Assembly (NCBI GenBank): GCA_949987705.1
Contig: OX465286.1
Coordinates: 1,116,001 to 1,180,000, forward strand
DNA from: Thereva unica
Lineage: Eukaryota > Arthropoda > Insecta > Diptera > Therevidae
Length of the DNA: 64,000 nucleotides
Direction of reading: 5' to 3'
The translations under genes were made by a program, and so were the position numbers. The notes below the pieces were generated by a model. It was not told where the DNA came from and searched no databases. It saw only the letters and a program-made list of their open reading frames with translations. Within the stretch, counting starts at the first letter, position 1; each line of letters opens with the position of its first letter. Below are positions 1-12,955 of this stretch, piece by piece.

Positions 1-1555
1 GACCAAATAAAGTGCGCTGAACTCGGGGGAGCGAGCCCTTTCCAACGATACCCCATTCATTAAGATCCCAGCACTTTCGTGAAATCGACCAAAAATATCC
101 CAAGGGGTACCCCTTTGAAAATTTTCCGGTTTTGGGAAAATTCTGGAGTGGGCCTTTTTTGGATGGGAAATTGTTAGGGACCTCGCAGGGAGGCTGTGAA
201 TTCAATCCCACCCCGGGCTGACCAGTATTTCCCGAGATAATGGGCATTCTGCAGCCCCCCTTGGGGAAATCACAAAAGAGGGGATAACTCCCGAACCCCT
301 TGGAATTTCTGGACCAAATAAAGTGCGCTGAACTCGGGGGAGCGAGCCCTTAACAACGATACCCCATTCATTAAGATCCCAGCACTTTCGTGAAATCGAC
401 CAAAAATATCCCAAGGGGTACCCCTTTGAAAATTTTCCGGTTTTGGGAAAATTCCGGAGTGGCCCTTTTTTGGATGGGAAATTGTTAGGGACCTCCCAGG
501 GAGGCTGTGAATTCAATCCTACTCCGGGCTGACCAGTATTTCCCGAGATAATGGGCATTCTGCAGCCCCCCTTGGGGAAATCACAAAAGAGGGGATAACT
601 CCCGAACCCCTTGGAATTTCTGGACCAAATAAAGTGCGCTGAACTCGGGGGAGCGAGCCCTTTCCAACGATACCCCATTCATTAAGATCCCAGCACTTTC
701 GTGAAATCGACCAAAAATATCCCAAGGGGTACCCCTTTGAAAATTTTCCGGTTTTGGGAAAATTCTGGAGTGGCCCTTTTTTGGATGGGAAGTTGTTAGG
801 GACCTCCCAGGGAGGCTGTGAATTCAATCCCACCCCGGGCTGACCAGTATTTCCCGAGATAATAGGCATTCTGCAGCCCACCTTGGGGAAATCACAAAAG
901 AGGGGATAACTCCCGAACCCCTTGGAATTTCTGGACCAAATAAAGTGCGCTGAACTCGGGGGAGCGAGCCCTTTCCAACGATACCCCATTCATTAAGATC
1001 CCAGCACTTTCGTGAAATCGACCAAAAATATCCCAAGGGGTACCCCTTTGAAAATTTTCCGGTTTTGGGAAAATTCTGGAGTGGCCCTTTTTTGGATGGC
1101 AAATTGTTAGGGACCTCCCAGGGAGGCTGTGAATTCAATCCCACCCCGGGCTGACCAGTATTTCCCGAGATAATGGGCATTCTGCAGCCCCCCTTGGGGA
1201 AATCACAAAAGAGGGGATAACTCCCGAACCCCTTGGAATTTCTGGACCAAATAAAGTGCGCTGAACTCGGGGGAGCGAGCCCTTTCCAACGATACCCCAT
1301 TCATTAAGATCCCAGCACTTTCGTGAAATCGACCAAAAATATCCCAAGGGGTACCCCTTTGAAAATTTTCCGGTTTTGGGAAAATTCTGGAGTGGCCCTT
1401 TTTTGGATGGGAAATTGTTAGGGACCTCGCAGGGAGGCTGTGAATTCAATCCCACCCCGGGCTGACCAGTATTTCCCGAGATAATGGGCATTCTGCAGCC
1501 CCCCTTGGGGAAATCACAAAAGAGGGGATAACTCCCGAACCCCTTGGAATTTCTG

Positions 1556-2087
1556 GACCAAATAAAGTGCGCTGAACTCGGGGGAGCGAGCCCTTTCCAA
1601 CGATACCCCATTCATTAAGATCCCAGCACTTTCGTGAAATCGACCAAAAATATCCCAAGGGGTACCCCTTTGAAAATTTTCCGGTTTTGGGAAAATTCTG
1701 GAGTGGCCCTTTTTTGGATGGGAAATTGTTAGGGACCTCGCAGGGAGGCTGTGAATTCAATCCCACCCCGGGCTGACCAGTATTTCCCGAGATAATGGGC
1801 ATTCTGCAGCCCCCCTTGGGGAAATCACTAAAGAGGGGATAACTCCCGAACCCCGTGAAATCGACCAAAAATATCCCAAGGGGTACCCCTTTGAAAATTT
1901 TCCGGTTTTGGGAAAATTCTGGAGTGGCCCTTTTTTGGATGGGAAATTGTTAGGGACCTCCCAGGGAGGCTGTGAATTCAATCCCACCCCGGGCTGACCA
2001 GTATTTCCCGAGATAATGGGCATTCTGCAGCCCCCCTTGGGGAAATCACAAAAGAGGGGATAACTCCCGAACCCCTTGGAATTTCTG
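1556..2087. repeat. Two monomers fused by a 90-bp deletion
   Basis: The distance between unit starts is 532 bp instead of 622. The left unit ends after offset 299 (base 1854) and the sequence resumes at offset 79 (base 1855). The last 12 bases of one unit and the first 78 of the next are therefore missing. Only one base (C) of homology is possible at the joint. This is the only deletion in the window that crosses a unit boundary, and it occurs once. Confidence 0.95.
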
Positions 2088-3953
2088 GACCAAATAAAGT
2101 GCGCTGAACTCGGGGGAGCGAGCCCTTTCCAACGATACCCCGTTCATTAAGATCCCAGCACTTTCGTGAAATCGACCAAAAATATCCCAAGGGGTACCCC
2201 TTTGAAAATTTTCCGGTTTTGGGAAAATTCCGGAGTGGCCCTTTTTTGGATGGGAAATTGTTAGGGACCTCGCAGGGAGGCTGTGAATTCAATCCCACCC
2301 CGGGCTGACCAGTATTTCCCGAGATAATGGGCATTCTGCAGCCCCCCTTGGGGAAATCACAAAAGAGGGGATAACTCCCGAACCCCTTGGAATTTCTGGA
2401 CCAAATAAAGTGCGCTGAACTCGGGGGAGCGAGCCCTTTCCAACGATACCCCATTCATTAAGATCCCAGCACTTTCGTGAAATCGACCAAAAATATCCCA
2501 AGGGGTACCCCTTTGAAAATTTTCCGGTTTTGGGAAAATTCCGGAGTGGCCCTTTTTTGGATGGGAAATTGTTAGGGACCTCCCAGGGAGGCTGTGAATT
2601 CAATCCTACTCCGGGCTGACCAGTATTTCCCGAGATAATGGGCATTCTGCAGCCCCCCTTGGGGAAATCACAAAAGAGGGGATAACTCCCGAACCCCTTG
2701 GAATTTCTGGACCAAATAAAGTGCGCTGAACTCGGGGGAGCGAGCCCTTTCCAACGATACCCCATTCATTAAGATCCCAGCACTTTCGTGAAATCGACCA
2801 AAAATATCCCAAGGGGTACCCCTTTGAAAATTTTCCGGTTTTGGGAAAATTCTGGAGTGGCCCTTTTTTGGATGGCAAATTGTTAGGGACCTCCCAGGGA
2901 GGCTGTGAATTCAATCCCACCCCGGGCTGACCAGTATTTCCCGAGATAATGGGCATTCTGCAGCCCCCCTTGGGGAAATCACAAAAGAGGGGATAACTCC
3001 CGAACCCCTTGGAATTTCTGGACCAAATAAAGTGCGCTGAACTCGGGGGAGCGAGCCCTTTCCAACGATACCCCATTCATTAAGATCCCAGCACTTTCGT
3101 GAAATCGACCAAAAATATCCCAAGGGGTACCCCTTTGAAAATTTTCCGGTTTTGGGAAAATTCTGGAGTGGCCCTTTTTTGGATGGCAAATTGTTAGGGA
3201 CCTCCCAGGGAGGCTGTGAATTCAATCCCACCCCGGGCTGACCAGTATTTCCCGAGATAATGGGCATTCTGCAGCCCCCCTTGGGGAAATCACAAAAGAG
3301 GGGATAACTCCCGAACCCCTTGGAATTTCTGGACCAAATAAAGTGCGCTGAACTCGGGGGAGCGAGCCCTTTCCAACGATACCCCATTCATTAAGATCCC
3401 AGCACTTTCGTGAAATCGACCAAAAATATCCCAAGGGGTACCCCTTTGAAAATTTTCCGGTTTTGGGAAAATTCTGGAGTGGCCCTTTTTTGGATGGGAA
3501 ATTGTTAGGGACCTCGCAGGGAGGCTGTGAATTCAATCCCACCCCGGGCTGACCAGTATTTCCCGAGATAATGGGCATTCTGCAGCCCCCCTTGGGGAAA
3601 TCACTAAAGAGGGGATAACTGCCGAACCCCTTGGAATTTCTGGACCAAATAAAGCGCGCTGAACTCGGGGGAGCGAGCCCTTTCCAACGATACCCCATTC
3701 ATTAAGATCCCAGCACTTTCGTGAAATCGACCAAAAATATCCCAAGGGGTACCCCTTTGAAAATTTTCCGGTTTTGGGAAAATTCTGGAGTGGGCCTTTT
3801 TTGGATGGGAAGTTGTTAGGGACCTCCCAGGGAGGCTGTGAATTCAATCCCACCCCGGGCTGACCAGTATTTCCCGAGATAATAGGCATTCTGCAGCCCA
3901 CCTTGGGGAAATCACAAAAGAGGGGATAACTCCCGAACCCCTTGGAATTTCTG

Positions 3954-4247
3954 GACCAAATAAAGTGCGCTGAACTCGGGGGAGCGAGCCCTTTCCAACG
4001 ATACCCCATTCATTAAGATCCCAGCACTTTCGTGAAATCGACCAAAAATATCCCAAATTTTCCGGTTTTGGGAATATTCTGGAGTGGCCCTTTTTTGGAT
4101 GGCAAATTGTTAGGGACCTCCCAGGGAGGCTGTGAATTCAATCCCACCCCGGGCTGACCAGTATTTCCCGAGATAATGGGCATTCTGCAGCCCCCCTTGG
4201 GGAAATCACTAAAGAGGGGATAACTCCCGAACCCCTTGGAATTTCTG
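3954..4247. repeat. 294-bp monomer with 17-bp deletion, left copy
   Basis: Offsets 104-120, which hold most of the 14-bp palindrome, are missing after base 4056. The unit also has C at offset 167 and an extra A-to-T change in the run before offset 141. The other six units with this deletion all lie beyond 56.9 kb and also carry C167, so a shared origin is likely despite the 53-kb gap. The unit at 934 has C167 without the deletion and follows a unit with the same CCCACC variant, so it looks like the undeleted parent type. Confidence 0.93.
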
Positions 4248-7200
4248 GACCAAATAAAGTGCGCTGAACTCGGGGGAGCGAGCCCTTTCCAACGATACCC
4301 CATTCATTAAGATCCCAGCACTTTCGTGAAATCGACCAAAAATATCCCAAGGGGTACCCCTTTGAAAATTTTCCGGTTTTGGGAAAATTCTGGAGTGGCC
4401 CTTTTTTGGATGGGAAATTGTTAGGGACCTCGCAGGGAGGCTGTGAATTCAATCCCACCCCGGGCTGACCAGTATTTCCCGAGATAATGGGCATTCTGCA
4501 GCCCCCCTTGGGGAAATCACAAAAGAGGGGATAACTCCCGAACCCCTTGGAATTTCTGGACCAAATAAAGTGCGCTGAACTCGGGGGAGCGAGCCCTTTC
4601 CAACGATACCCCATTCATTAAGATCCCAGCACTTTCGTGAAATCGACCAAAAATATCCCAAGGGGTACCCCTTTGAAAATTTTCCGGTTTTGGGAAAATT
4701 CTGGAGTGGCCCTTTTTTGGATGGGAAATTGTTAGGGACCTCGCAGGGAGGCTGTGAATTCAATCCCACCCCGGGCTGACCAGTATTTCCCGAGATAATG
4801 GGCATTCTGCAGCCCCCCTTGGGGAAATCACTAAAGAGGGGATAACTCCCGAACCCCTTGGAATTTCTGGACCAAATAAAGTGCGCTGAACTCGGGGGAG
4901 CGAGCCCTTTCCAACGATACCCCATTCATTAAGATCCCAGCACTTTCGTGAAATCGACCAAAAATATCCCAAGGGGTACCCCTTTGAAAATTTTCCGGTT
5001 TTGGGAAAATTCTGGAGTGGCCCTTTTTTGGATGGGAAATTGTTAGGGACCTCGCAGGGAGGCTGTGAATTCAATCCCACCCCGGGCTGACCAGTATTTC
5101 CCGAGATAATGGGCATTCTGCAGCCCCCCTTGGGGAAATCACTAAAGAGGGGATAACTCCCGAACCCCTTGGAATTTCTGGACCAAATAAAGTGCGCTGA
5201 ACTCGGGGGAGCGAGCCCTTTCCAACGATACCCCATTCATTAAGATCCCAGCACTTTCGTGAAATCGACCAAAAATATCCCAAGGGGTACCCCTTTGAAA
5301 ATTTTCCGGTTTTGGGAAAATTCTGGAGTGGCCCTTTTTTGGATGGCAAATTGTTAGGGACCTCCCAGGGAGGCTGTGAATTCAATCCCACCCCGGGCTG
5401 ACCAGTATTTCCCGAGATAATGGGCATTCTGCAGCCCCCCTTGGGGAAATCACTAAAGAGGGGATAACTCCCGAACCCCTTGGAATTTCTGGACCAAATA
5501 AAGTGCGCTGAACTCGGGGGAGCGAGCCCTTTCCAACGATACCCCATTCATTAAGATCCCAGCACTTTCGTGAAATCGACCAAAAATATCCCAAGGGGTA
5601 CCCCTTTGAAAATTTTCCGGTTTTGGGAAAATTCCGGAGTGGCCCTTTTTTGGATGGGAAATTGTTAGGGACCTCCCAGGGAGGCTGTGAATTCAATCCC
5701 ACCCCGGGCTGACCAGTATTTCCCGAGATAATGGGCATTCTGCAGCCCCCCTTGGGGAAATCACTAAAGAGGGGATAACTCCCGAACCCCTTGGAATTTC
5801 TGGACCAAATAAAGTGCGCTGAACTCGGGGGAGCGAGCCCTTTCCAACGATACCCCATTCATTAAGATCCCAGCACTTTCGTGAAATCGACCAAAAATAT
5901 CCCAAGGGGTACCCCTTTGAAAATTTTCCGGTTTTGGGAAAATTCCGGAGTGGCCCTTTTTTGGATGGGAAATTGTTAGGGACCTCCCAGGGAGGCTGTG
6001 AATTCAATCCCACCCCGGGCTGACCAGTATTTCCCGAGATAATGGGCATTCTGCAGCCCCCCTTGGGGAAATCACAAAAGAGGGGATAACTCCCGAACCC
6101 CTTGGAATTTCTGGACCAAATAAAGTGCTCTGAACTCGGGGGAGCGAGCCCTTTCCAACGATGCCCCATTCATTAAGATCCCAGCACTTTCGTGAAATCG
6201 ACCAAAAATATCCCAAGGGGTACCCCTTTGAAAATTTTCCGGTTTTGGGAAAATTCCGGAGTGGCCCTTTTTTGGATGGGAAATTGTTAGGGACCTCCCA
6301 GGGAGGCTGTGAATTCAATCCCACCCCGGGCTGACCAGTATTTCCCGAGATAATGGGCATTCTGCAGCCCCCCTTGGGGAAATCACAAAAGAGGGGATAA
6401 CTCCCGAACCCCTTGGAATTTCTGGACCAAATAAAGTGCGCTGAACTCGGGGGAGCGAGCCCTTTCCAACGATACCCCGTTCATTAAGATCCCAGCACTT
6501 TCGTGAAATCGACCAAAAATATCCCAAGGGGTACCCCTTTGAAAATTTTCCGGTTTTGGGAAAATTCCGGAGTGGCCCTTTTTTGGATGGGAAATTGTTA
6601 GGGACCTCCCAGGGAGGCTGTGAATTCAATCCTACTCCGGGCTGACCAGTATTTCCCGAGATAATGGGCATTCTGCAGCCCCCCTTGGGGAAATCACAAA
6701 AGAGGGGATAACTCCCGAACCCCTTGGAATTTCTGGACCAAATAAAGTGCGCTGAACTCGGGGGAGCGAGCCCTTTCCAACGATACCCCGTTCATTAAGA
6801 TCCCAGCACTTTCGTGAAATCGACCAAAAATATCCCAAGGGGTACCCCTTTGAAAATTTTCCGGTTTTGGGAAAATTCCGGAGTGGCCCTTTTTTGGATG
6901 GGAAATTGTTAGGGACCTCCCAGGGAGGCTGTGAATTCAATCCCACCCCGGGCTGACCAGTATTTCCCGAGATAATGGGCATTCTGCAGCCCCCCTTGGG
7001 GAAATCACAAAAGAGGGGATAACTCCCGAACCCCTTGGAATTTCTGGACCAAATAAAGTGCGCTGAACTCGGGGGAGCGAGCCCTTTCCAACGATACCCC
7101 ATTCATTAGGATCCCAGCACTTTCGTGAAATCGACCAAAAATATCCCAAGGGGTACCCCTTTGAAAATTTTCCGGTTTTGGGAAAATTCCGGAGTGGCCC

Positions 7201-7979
7201 TTTTTTGGATGGGAAATTGTTAGGGACCTCCCAGGGAGGCTGTGAATTCAATCCCACCCCGGGCTGACCAGTATTTCCCGAGATAATGGGCATTCTGCAG
7301 CCCCCCTTGTGGAAATCACAAAAGAGGGGATAACTCCCGAACCCCTTGGAATTTCTGGACCAAATAAAGTGCGCTGAACTCGGGGGAGCGAGCCCTTTCC
7401 AACGATACCCCATTCATTAGGATCCCAGCACTTTCGTGAAATCGACCAAAAATATCCCAAGGGGTACCCCTTTGAAAATTTTCCGGTTTTGGGAAAATTC
7501 CGGAGTGGCCCTTTTTTGGATGGGAAATTGTTAGGGACCTCCCAGGGAGGCTGTGAATTCAATCCCACCCCGGGCTGACCAGTATTTCCCGAGATAATGG
7601 GCATTCTGCAGCCCCCCTTGGGGAAATCACAAAAGAGGGGATAACTCCCGAACCCCTTGGAATTTCTGGACCAAATAAAGTGCGCTGAACTCGGGGGAGC
7701 GAGCCCTTTCCAACGATACCCCGATCATTAAGATCCCAGCACTTTCGTGAAATCGACCAAAAATATCCCAAGGGGAACCCCTTTGAAAATTTTCCGGTTT
7801 TGGGAAAATTCTGGAGTGGCCCTTTTTTGGATGGGAAATTGTTAGGGACCTCCCAGGGAGGCTGTGGATTCAATCCCACCCCGGGCTGACCAGTATTTCC
7901 CGAGATAATGGGCATTCTGCAGCCCCCCTTGGGGAAATCACAAAAGAGGGGATAACTCCCGAACCCGTTGGAATTTCTG

Positions 7980-9223
7980 GACCAAATAAAGTGCGCTGAA
8001 CTCGGGGGAGCGAGCCCTTTCCAACGATACCCCATTCATTAGGATCCCAGCACTTTCGTGAAATCGACCAAAAATATCCCAAGGGGTACCCCTTTGAAAA
8101 TTTTCCGGTTTTGGGAAAATTCTGGAGTGGGCCTTTTTTGGATGGGAAGTTGTTAGGGACCTCCCAGGGAGGCTGTGAATTCAATCCCACCCCGGGCTGA
8201 CCAGTATTTCCCGAGATAATAGGCATTCTGCAGCCCCCCTTGGGGAAATCACAAAAGAGGGGATAACTCCCGAACCCCTTGGAATTTCTGGACCAAATAA
8301 AGTGCGCTGAACTCGGGGGAGCGAGCCCTTTCCAACGATACCCCATTCATTAAGATCCCAGCACTTTCGTCAAATCGACCAAAAATATCCCAAGGGGTAC
8401 CCCTTTGAAAATTTTCCGGTTTTGGGAAAATTCTGGAGTGGCCCTTTTTTGGATGGGAAGTTGTTAGGGACCTCCCAGGGAGGCTGTGAATTCAATCCCA
8501 CCCCAGGCTGACCAGTATTTCCCGAGATAATGGGCATTCTGCAGCCCCCCTTGGGGAAATCACAAAAGAGGGGATAACTCCCGAACCCCTTGGAATTTCT
8601 GGACCAAATAAAGTGCGCTGAACTCGGGGGAGCGAGCCCTTTCCAACGATACCCCATTCATTAGGATCCCAGCACTTTCGTGAAATCGACCAAAAATATC
8701 CCAAGGGGTACCCCTTTGAAAATTTTCCGGTTTTGGGAAAATTCTGGAGTGGGCCTTTTTTGGATGGGAAGTTGTTAGGGACCTCCCAGGGAGGCTGTGA
8801 ATTCAATCCCACCCCGGGCTGACCAGTATTTCCCGAGATAATAGGCATTCTGCAGCCCCCCTTGGGGAAATCACAAAAGAGGGGATAACTCCCGAACCCC
8901 TTGGAATTTCTGGACCAAATAAAGTGCGCTGAACTCGGGGGAGCGAGCCCTTTCCAACGATACCCCATTCATTAAGATCCCAGCACTTTCGTGAAATCGA
9001 CCAAAAATATCCCAAGGGGTACCCCTTTGAAAATTTTCCGGTTTTGGGAAAATTCTGGAGTGGCCCTTTTTTGGATGGGAAGTTGTTAGGGACCTCCCAG
9101 GGAGGCTGTGAATTCAATCCCACCCCAGGCTGACCAGTATTTCCCGAGATAATGGGCATTCTGCAGCCCCCCTTGGGGAAATCACAAAAGAGGGGATAAC
9201 TCCCGAACCCCTTGGAATTTCTG
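7980..9223. repeat. 622-bp dimer present twice in tandem
   Basis: Units starting at 7980 and 8602 share G63, G152, G170 and A242. Units starting at 8291 and 8913 share A63, C152, G170 and A215. The two dimers agree at all diagnostic sites. The difference I see is a G-to-C change at 8371. The unit starting at 12023 is a further single copy of the first type. Confidence 0.8.
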
Positions 9224-10778
9224 GACCAAATAAAGTGCGCTGAACTCGGGGGAGCGAGCCCTTTCCAACGATACCCCATTCATTAAGATCCCAGCACTTT
9301 CGTGAAATCGACCAAAAATATCCCAAGGGGTACCCCTTTGAAAATTTTCCGGTTTTGGGAAAATTCTGGAGTGGCCCTTTTTTGGATGGGAAATTGTTAG
9401 GGACCTCCCAGGGAGGCTGTGAATTCAATCCCACCCCGGGCTGACCAGTATTTCCCGAGATAATGGGCATTCTGCAGCCCCCCTTGGGGAAATCACAAAA
9501 GAGGGGATAACTCCCGAACCCCTTGGAATTTCTGGACCAAATAAAGTGCGCTGAACTCGGGGGAGCGAGCCCTTTCCAACGATACCCCATTCATTAAGAT
9601 CCCAGCACTTTCGTGAAATCGACCAAAAATATCCCAAGGGGTACCCCTTTGAAAATTTTCCGGTTTTGGGAAAATTCCGGAGTGGCCCTTTTTTGGATGG
9701 GAAATTGTTAGGGACCTCCCAGGGAGGCTGTGAATTCAATCCTACCCCGGGCTGACCAGTATTTCCCGAGATAATGGGCATTCTGCAGCCCCCCTTGGGG
9801 AAATCACAAAAGAGGGGATAACTCCCGAACCCCTTGGAATTTCTGGACCAAATAAAGTGCGCTGAACTCGGGGGAGCGAGCCCTTTCCAACGATACCCCG
9901 TTCATTAAGATCCCAGCACTTTCGTGAAATCGACCAAAAATATCCCAAGGGGTACCCCTTTGAAAATTTTCCGGTTTTGGGAAAATTCTGGAGTGGCCCT
10001 TTTTTGGATGGGAAATTGTTAGGGACCTCCCAGGGAGGCTGTGAATTCAATCCCACCCCGGGCTGACCAGTATTTCCCGAGATAATGGGCATTCTGCAGC
10101 CCCCCTTGGGGAAATCACAAAAGAGGGGATAACTCCCGAACCCCTTGGAATTTCTGGACCAAATAAAGTGCGCTGAACTCGGGGGAGCGAGCCCTTTCCA
10201 ACGATACCCCATTCATTAAGATCCCAGCACTTTCGTGAAATCGACCAAAAATATCCCAAGGGGAACCCCTTTGAAAATTTTCCGGTTTTGGGAAAATTCT
10301 GGAGTGGCCCTTTTTTGGATGGGAAATTGTTAGGGACCTCCCAGGGAGGCTGTGGATTCAATCCCACCCCGGGCTGACCAGTATTTCCCGAGATAATGGG
10401 CATTCTGCAGCCCCCCTTGGGGAAATCACAAAAGAGGGGATAACTCCCGAACCCGTTGGAATTTCTGGACCAAATAAAGTGCGCTGAACTCGGGGGAGCG
10501 AGCCCTTTCCAACGATACCCCATTCATTAAGATCCCAGCACTTTCGTGAAATCGACCAAAAATATCCCAAGGGGTACCCCTTTGAAAATTTTCCGGTTTT
10601 GGGAAAATTCTGGAGTGGCCCTTTTTTGGATGGGAAATTGTTAGGGACCTCCCAGGGAGGCTGTGAATTCAATCCCACCCCGGGCTGACCAGTATTTCCC
10701 GAGATAATGGGCATTCTGCAGCCCCCCTTGGGGAAATCACAAAAGAGGGGATAACTCCCGAACCCCTTGGAATTTCTG

Positions 10779-11400
10779 GACCAAATAAAGTGCGCTGAAC
10801 TCGGGGGAGCGAGCCCTTTCCAACGATACCCCGTTCATTAAGATCCCAGCACTTTCGTGAAATCGACCAAAAATATCCCAAGGGGTACCCCTTTGAAAAT
10901 TTTCCGGTTTTGGGAAAATTCTGGAGTGGCCCTTTTTTGGATGGGAAATTGTTAGGGACCTCCCAGGGAGGCTGTGGATTCAATCCTACCCCGGGCTGAC
11001 CAGTATTTCCCGAGATAATGGGCATTCTGCAGCCCCCCTTGGGGAAATCACAAAAGAGGGGATAACTCCCGAACCCCTTGGAATTTCTGGACCAAATAAA
11101 GTGCGCTGAACTCGGGGGAGCGAGCCCTTTCCAACGATACCCCGTTCATTAAGATCCCAGCACTTTCGTGAAATCGACCAAAAATATCCCAAGGGGTACC
11201 CCTTTGAAAATTTTCCGGTTTTGGGAAAATTCTGGAGTGGCCCTTTTTTGGATGGGAAATTGTTAGGGACCTCCCAGGGAGGCTGTGGATTCAATCCTAC
11301 CCCGGGCTGACCAGTATTTCCCGAGATAATGGGCATTCTGCAGCCCCCCTTGGGGAAATCACAAAAGAGGGGATAACTCCCGAACCCCTTGGAATTTCTG
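10779..11400. repeat. Two adjacent monomers identical by eye
   Basis: Units starting at 10779 and 11090 both carry G55, T108, T144, G199 and T209, with no difference seen. This is the smallest scale of duplication in the window: one unit copied next to itself. Confidence 0.7.
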
Positions 11401-12955
11401 GACCAAATAAAGTGCGCTGAACTCGGGGGAGCGAGCCCTTTCCAACGATACCCCGTTCATTAAGATCCCAGCACTTTCGTGAAATCGACCAAAAATATCC
11501 CAAGGGGTACCCCTTTGAAAATTTTCCGGTTTTGGGAAAATTCTGGAGTGGCCCTTTTTTGGATGGGAAATTGTTAGGGACCTCCCAGGGAGGCTGTGAA
11601 TTCAATCCCACCCCGGGCTGACCAGTATTTCCCGAGATAATGGGCATTCTGCAGCCCCCCTTGGGGAAATCACAAAAGAGGGGATAACTCCCGAACCCCT
11701 TGGAATTTCTGGACCAAATAAAGTGCGCTGAACTCGGGGGAGCGAGCCCTTTCCAACGATACCCCGTTCATTAAGATCCCAGCACTTTCGTGAAATCGAC
11801 CAAAAATATCCCAAGGGGTACCCCTTTGAAAATTTTCCGGTTTTGGGAAAATTCTGGAGTGGCCCTTTTTTGGATGGGAAATTGTTAGGGACCTCCCAGG
11901 GAGGCTGTGGATTCAATCCCACCCCGGGCTGACCAGTATTTCCCGAGATAATGGGCATTCTGCAGCCCCCCTTGGGGAAATCACAAAAGAGGGGATAAGT
12001 CCCGAACCCGTTGGAATTTCTGGACCAAATAAAGTGCGCTGAACTCGGGGGAGCGAGCCCTTTCCAACGATACCCCATTCATTAGGATCCCAGCACTTTC
12101 GTGAAATCGACCAAAAATATCCCAAGGGGTACCCCTTTGAAAATTTTCCGGTTTTGGGAAAATTCTGGAGTGGGCCTTTTTTGGATGGGAAGTTGTTAGG
12201 GACCTCCCAGGGAGGCTGTGAATTCAATCCCACCCCGGGCTGACCAGTATTTCCCGAGATAATAGGCATTCTGCAGCCCCCCTTGGGGAAATCACAAAAG
12301 AGGGGATAACTCCCGAACCCCTTGGAATTTCTGGACCAAATAAAGTGCGCTGAACTCGGGGGAGCGAGCCCTTTCCAACGATACCCCATTCATTAAGATC
12401 CCAGCACTTTCGTGAAATCGACCAAAAATATCCCAAGGGGAACCCCTTTGAAAATTTTCCGGTTTTGGGAAAATTCCGGAGTGGCCCTTTTTTGGATGGG
12501 AAATTGTTAGGGTCCTCCCAGGGAGTCTGTGAATTCAATCCCACCCCGGGCTGACCAGTATTTCCCGAGATAATGGGCATTCTGCAGCCCCCCTTGGGGA
12601 AATCACAAAAGAGGGGATAACTCCCGAACCCCTTGGAATTTCTGGACCAAATAAAGTGCGCTGAACTCGGGGGAGCGAGCCCTTTCCAACGATACCCCAT
12701 TCATTAAGATCCCAGCACTTTCGTGAAATCGACCAAAAATATCCCAAGGGGAACCCCTTTGAAAATTTTCCGGTTTTGGGAAAATTCCGGAGTGGCCCTT
12801 TTTTGGATGGGAAATTGTTAGGGACCTCCCAGGGAGGCTGTGAATTCAATCCTACCCCGGGCTGACCAGTATTTCCCGAGATAATGGGCATTCTGCAGCC
12901 CCCCTTGGGGAAATCACAAAAGAGGGGATAACTCCCGAACCCCTTGGAATTTCTG

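Larger units (their letters stand above)
1..5802. repeat. Left sub-array with private alleles
   Basis: Units here are close to the reference but carry alleles I did not see elsewhere: G at offset 185 (for example near 184, 1427, 1737, 2271, 3512, 4432, 4741 and 5052) and T at offset 274 (near 1829, 3604, 4209 and up to about 5764). C at offset 167 is also frequent (near 1099, 2876, 3187, 5347). A108, G63 and the linked T180/T193/G203/A218 family are absent. The units starting at 623 and 3643 share A242, G170 and a CCCACC variant of the C run, so a small duplication is also present inside this region. Confidence 0.8.
5803..12333. repeat. Mixed sub-array where most later alleles first appear
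   Basis: All units here are full length. C144 is common from the start, G63 appears from about 7.1 kb, A108 from about 7.77 kb, and G199 with G299 from about 7.87 kb. G55 is frequent, having first appeared near 2.1 kb. Apart from the dimer at 7980-9223 and the identical pair at 10779-11400, I see no regular higher-order period. Confidence 0.75.
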
